From assembly GCA_016842065.1 (NCBI GenBank), contig JAEPDS010000021.1, positions 1 to 64,000 on the forward strand: a stretch of DNA of 64,000 nt, given 5' to 3'. Below the pieces are notes generated by a model, which was not told the origin of the DNA, ran no database searches, and saw nothing but the letters and a program-made list of their open reading frames with translations. A program made the translations under genes and the position numbers. This document shows, piece by piece, positions 62,689-64,000 of this stretch (positions are counted from its first letter, which is position 1; every line of letters begins with the position of its first letter). Origin of the DNA: Candidatus Thiodiazotropha sp. 'RUGA'. GTDB lineage: Bacteria; Pseudomonadota; Gammaproteobacteria; Chromatiales; Chromatiaceae.

Positions 62689-64000
62689 TTAACCGGGCAA
62701 AGAGATTCCGGTTACTTTTTTGTACAGTGACACAGCATAAGAATCGGTCATCCCTGAGACAAAATCAGTCAAGCGTAACAACCGGGTATAGTCATCCTGT
62801 ACAGGTATGGCATCATCTCCAATAAATTGTTCAGGTATCAAGCGAATCATCATCTGACTTCTGGGGGTGGCGCTGGTACCGCGCTCAGCAACATCATCGA
62901 TAATTGGAATAAACCGTTCAAGCAGTTCACTGATGACTTGAAAACCGGCCGTCTCTATCTCGATAACTTCCGGTGCAATATAGATCTTCTCCCCAGCCAC
63001 CTGAATCAGACGATCCATCTCCTGGCGATGAGGAATAGAGCTCATCAAAGGTTCGTCAAATTCACCTTTGAGAATCGCCGGCTCATGATCCAGAAAACAG
63101 CTGAGAATCTCACTGATCGCTTTACTGATCACCTTCGCACGTAAAAACTCAACTTTTTCCTTATCGCCTCCAATGCGCTTCAGTCGGGATGTTTGAATCA
63201 AGGAGTCGCCTAAAATATCACTGTAGAGATCAAGCGCCTGCTGATAACTGAGATGTCCGAGACGGAATCCATCCTCGATATCGATGACCCGATAACAGAT
63301 GTCATCCGCAGCTTCCACTAAATAGGCGAGCGGGTGACGATGCCAGATAGACAACACGGGATCCCTTCTGATCAAACCAACCGCCTTGGCCACGGTTTCG
63401 AAATTCTCCTGATCCTGCGCTGTGAAGCCTGGTTTCTTGGCACTGACCCCATCAAAACGCCCTTTGCCGATGCAGGACTCTCTCGGGTATTTGGTGAATG
63501 CCGCCAGAGTGGCACAGGTCAATTGCAGGCCCCCCGGGTTATCGCGATTCTGCAATCTGGTAATCACCCGAAATCCCTGGGCATTACCTTCAAAATTCAG
63601 GAAATCCTCCCGTTGGCTGCCATTGAGCACTGCAACGCGCTGCCTGCCGTAGTCAGCGGTTTCCGCCCAATGGCGAATTGCATCTTCGCCTGAATGGCCG
63701 AACGGTGGATTCCCGATGTCATGTGCCAGGCAGGCGGCGGCACAGATATCACCAAAATCCGATGCCTCATATCCTTTCAGCTTGTGCCTGGCTATGATCT
63801 GCTCACCGACCAGGGTACCCAGGGAACGACCAACACTTGATGACTCAAGGCTATGGGTCAGGCGGGTTCGCACATAATCGATTTTGGAGAGGGGGAAGAT
63901 CTGGGTCTTGTCCTGCATACGCCTGAAGGCGGACGAGAAGACAATACGATCGAAATCCCTTTGGAAATCCGTGCGGGAAGTTGTGCTGGTCGGTTGATCT
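62689..64000 (-). CDS. dgt: dGTPase (dNTP triphosphohydrolase), 5' end outside the window
   Basis: At least 436 residues of an HD-domain dNTP triphosphohydrolase, which hydrolyses dGTP to deoxyguanosine and triphosphate. The HD metal site is visible: His in YVRTRLTHSLESSSVGRSLG, HD in ACLAHDIGNPPFGHSGEDAI, and a later Asp in YLVEAADDICYRVIDIEDG. The Met at 63918 (MQDKTQIFPL) is internal: the frame stays open to the right edge and encodes RTDFQRDFDRIVFSSAFRR before it, the conserved family N terminus, so the start lies beyond the window. The stop is 28 bp from the repeat element. Confidence 0.93.
   Translation of the reverse strand, partial: DQPTSTTSRTDFQRDFDRIVFSSAFRRMQDKTQIFPLSKIDYVRTRLTHSLESSSVGRSLGTLVGEQIIARHKLKGYEASDFGDICAAACLAHDIGNPPFGHSGEDAIRHWAETADYGRQRVAVLNGSQREDFLNFEGNAQGFRVITRLQNRDNPGGLQLTCATLAAFTKYPRESCIGKGRFDGVSAKKPGFTAQDQENFETVAKAVGLIRRDPVLSIWHRHPLAYLVEAADDICYRVIDIEDGFRLGHLSYQQALDLYSDILGDSLIQTSRLKRIGGDKEKVEFLRAKVISKAISEILSCFLDHEPAILKGEFDEPLMSSIPHRQEMDRLIQVAGEKIYIAPEVIEIETAGFQVISELLERFIPIIDDVAERGTSATPRSQMMIRLIPEQFIGDDAIPVQDDYTRLLRLTDFVSGMTDSYAVSLYKKVTGISLPG

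Noticed and set aside
1-64000. CRISPR array, rRNA operon or intact tRNA
   Set aside because: No regularly spaced repeat array, no rRNA sequence; the only tRNA-like sequence is the incomplete tRNA-Asn fragment at attR.

Overview
The window reads as a chromosomal segment of a gammaproteobacterium, most like the sulfur-oxidising Chromatiales/Sedimenticola/Thiodiazotropha type. This placement is an inference from gene content: Mrp/complex I-like hybrid complex, multihaem cytochrome, TonB system with a polyferredoxin, Anbu proteasome cluster and many c-di-GMP/chemotaxis proteins. No rRNA or other marker gene in the window proves it. Base composition is uneven: the 10-28 kb block is clearly GC-richer than the AT-rich 5-10 kb and 46-60 kb stretches.

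Region by region. 1-3.24 kb is the right end of an integrated element: zinc-ribbon protein, AlpA-type regulator, a large unknown protein and a P4-type tyrosine integrase, ending at a 3' fragment of a tRNA-Asn gene (attR) whose terminator is still in place. 3.3-9.9 kb is loose accessory DNA: a secreted protein, a PilZ protein, a frameshifted nucleotidyltransferase, a PKD-like surface protein, an alpha/beta hydrolase, and long AT-rich gaps with palindromes. 10-16.8 kb is the Anbu proteasome-like peptidase, divergent from transglutaminase/DUF2126, circularly permuted ATP-grasp and alpha-E genes, a conserved gene set.

16.9-28.9 kb is the most interesting region. One long, mostly overlapping operon encodes an Mrp-type antiporter module (MrpE, F, G, MbhD-like, MbhE+MrpB, MrpC, two antiporter-like subunits) joined to a complex I/group 4 hydrogenase-like module (NuoH-, B-, C-, D-like). 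A single 618-residue protein then fuses a NuoI-like two-cluster ferredoxin to an NfnB/GltD-like NAD(P)H flavoprotein, and a rubrerythrin-like protein follows. The NuoD-like subunit keeps only one cysteine of each NiFe pair; the other two positions are Asp and Glu. The complex is therefore neither a NiFe hydrogenase nor an ordinary quinone reductase. A 165-bp inverted-repeat element sits inside the operon.

29.7-36.2 kb is a TonB uptake operon: receptor, periplasmic protein, polyferredoxin, CcdA-like membrane protein, ExbB, ExbD and TonB. Convergent to it, 36.3-41.8 kb carries a nine-haem PKD-domain cytochrome behind a two-component system. 42.7-45.2 kb is an SOS unit (lexA, dinB, and a small protein resembling a reduced SRAP protein) with two inverted GTTC-N7-GTTC sites in front. 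45.2-59.2 kb is mainly signalling: a TlpA-like thioredoxin, a CZB chemoreceptor, a PAS-GGDEF-EAL protein with altered EAL residues, an ANTAR protein with a degenerate receiver, a DsbA-like protein, a methyltransferase, tcdA, and an orphan substrate-binding protein beside a GGDEF-EAL-CZB protein. 59.7-64 kb has a Spy/CpxP-like protein followed by a Cpx-like regulator/kinase pair, a 285-bp repeat element that supplies the kinase stop codon, and a dGTPase gene running off the right edge.
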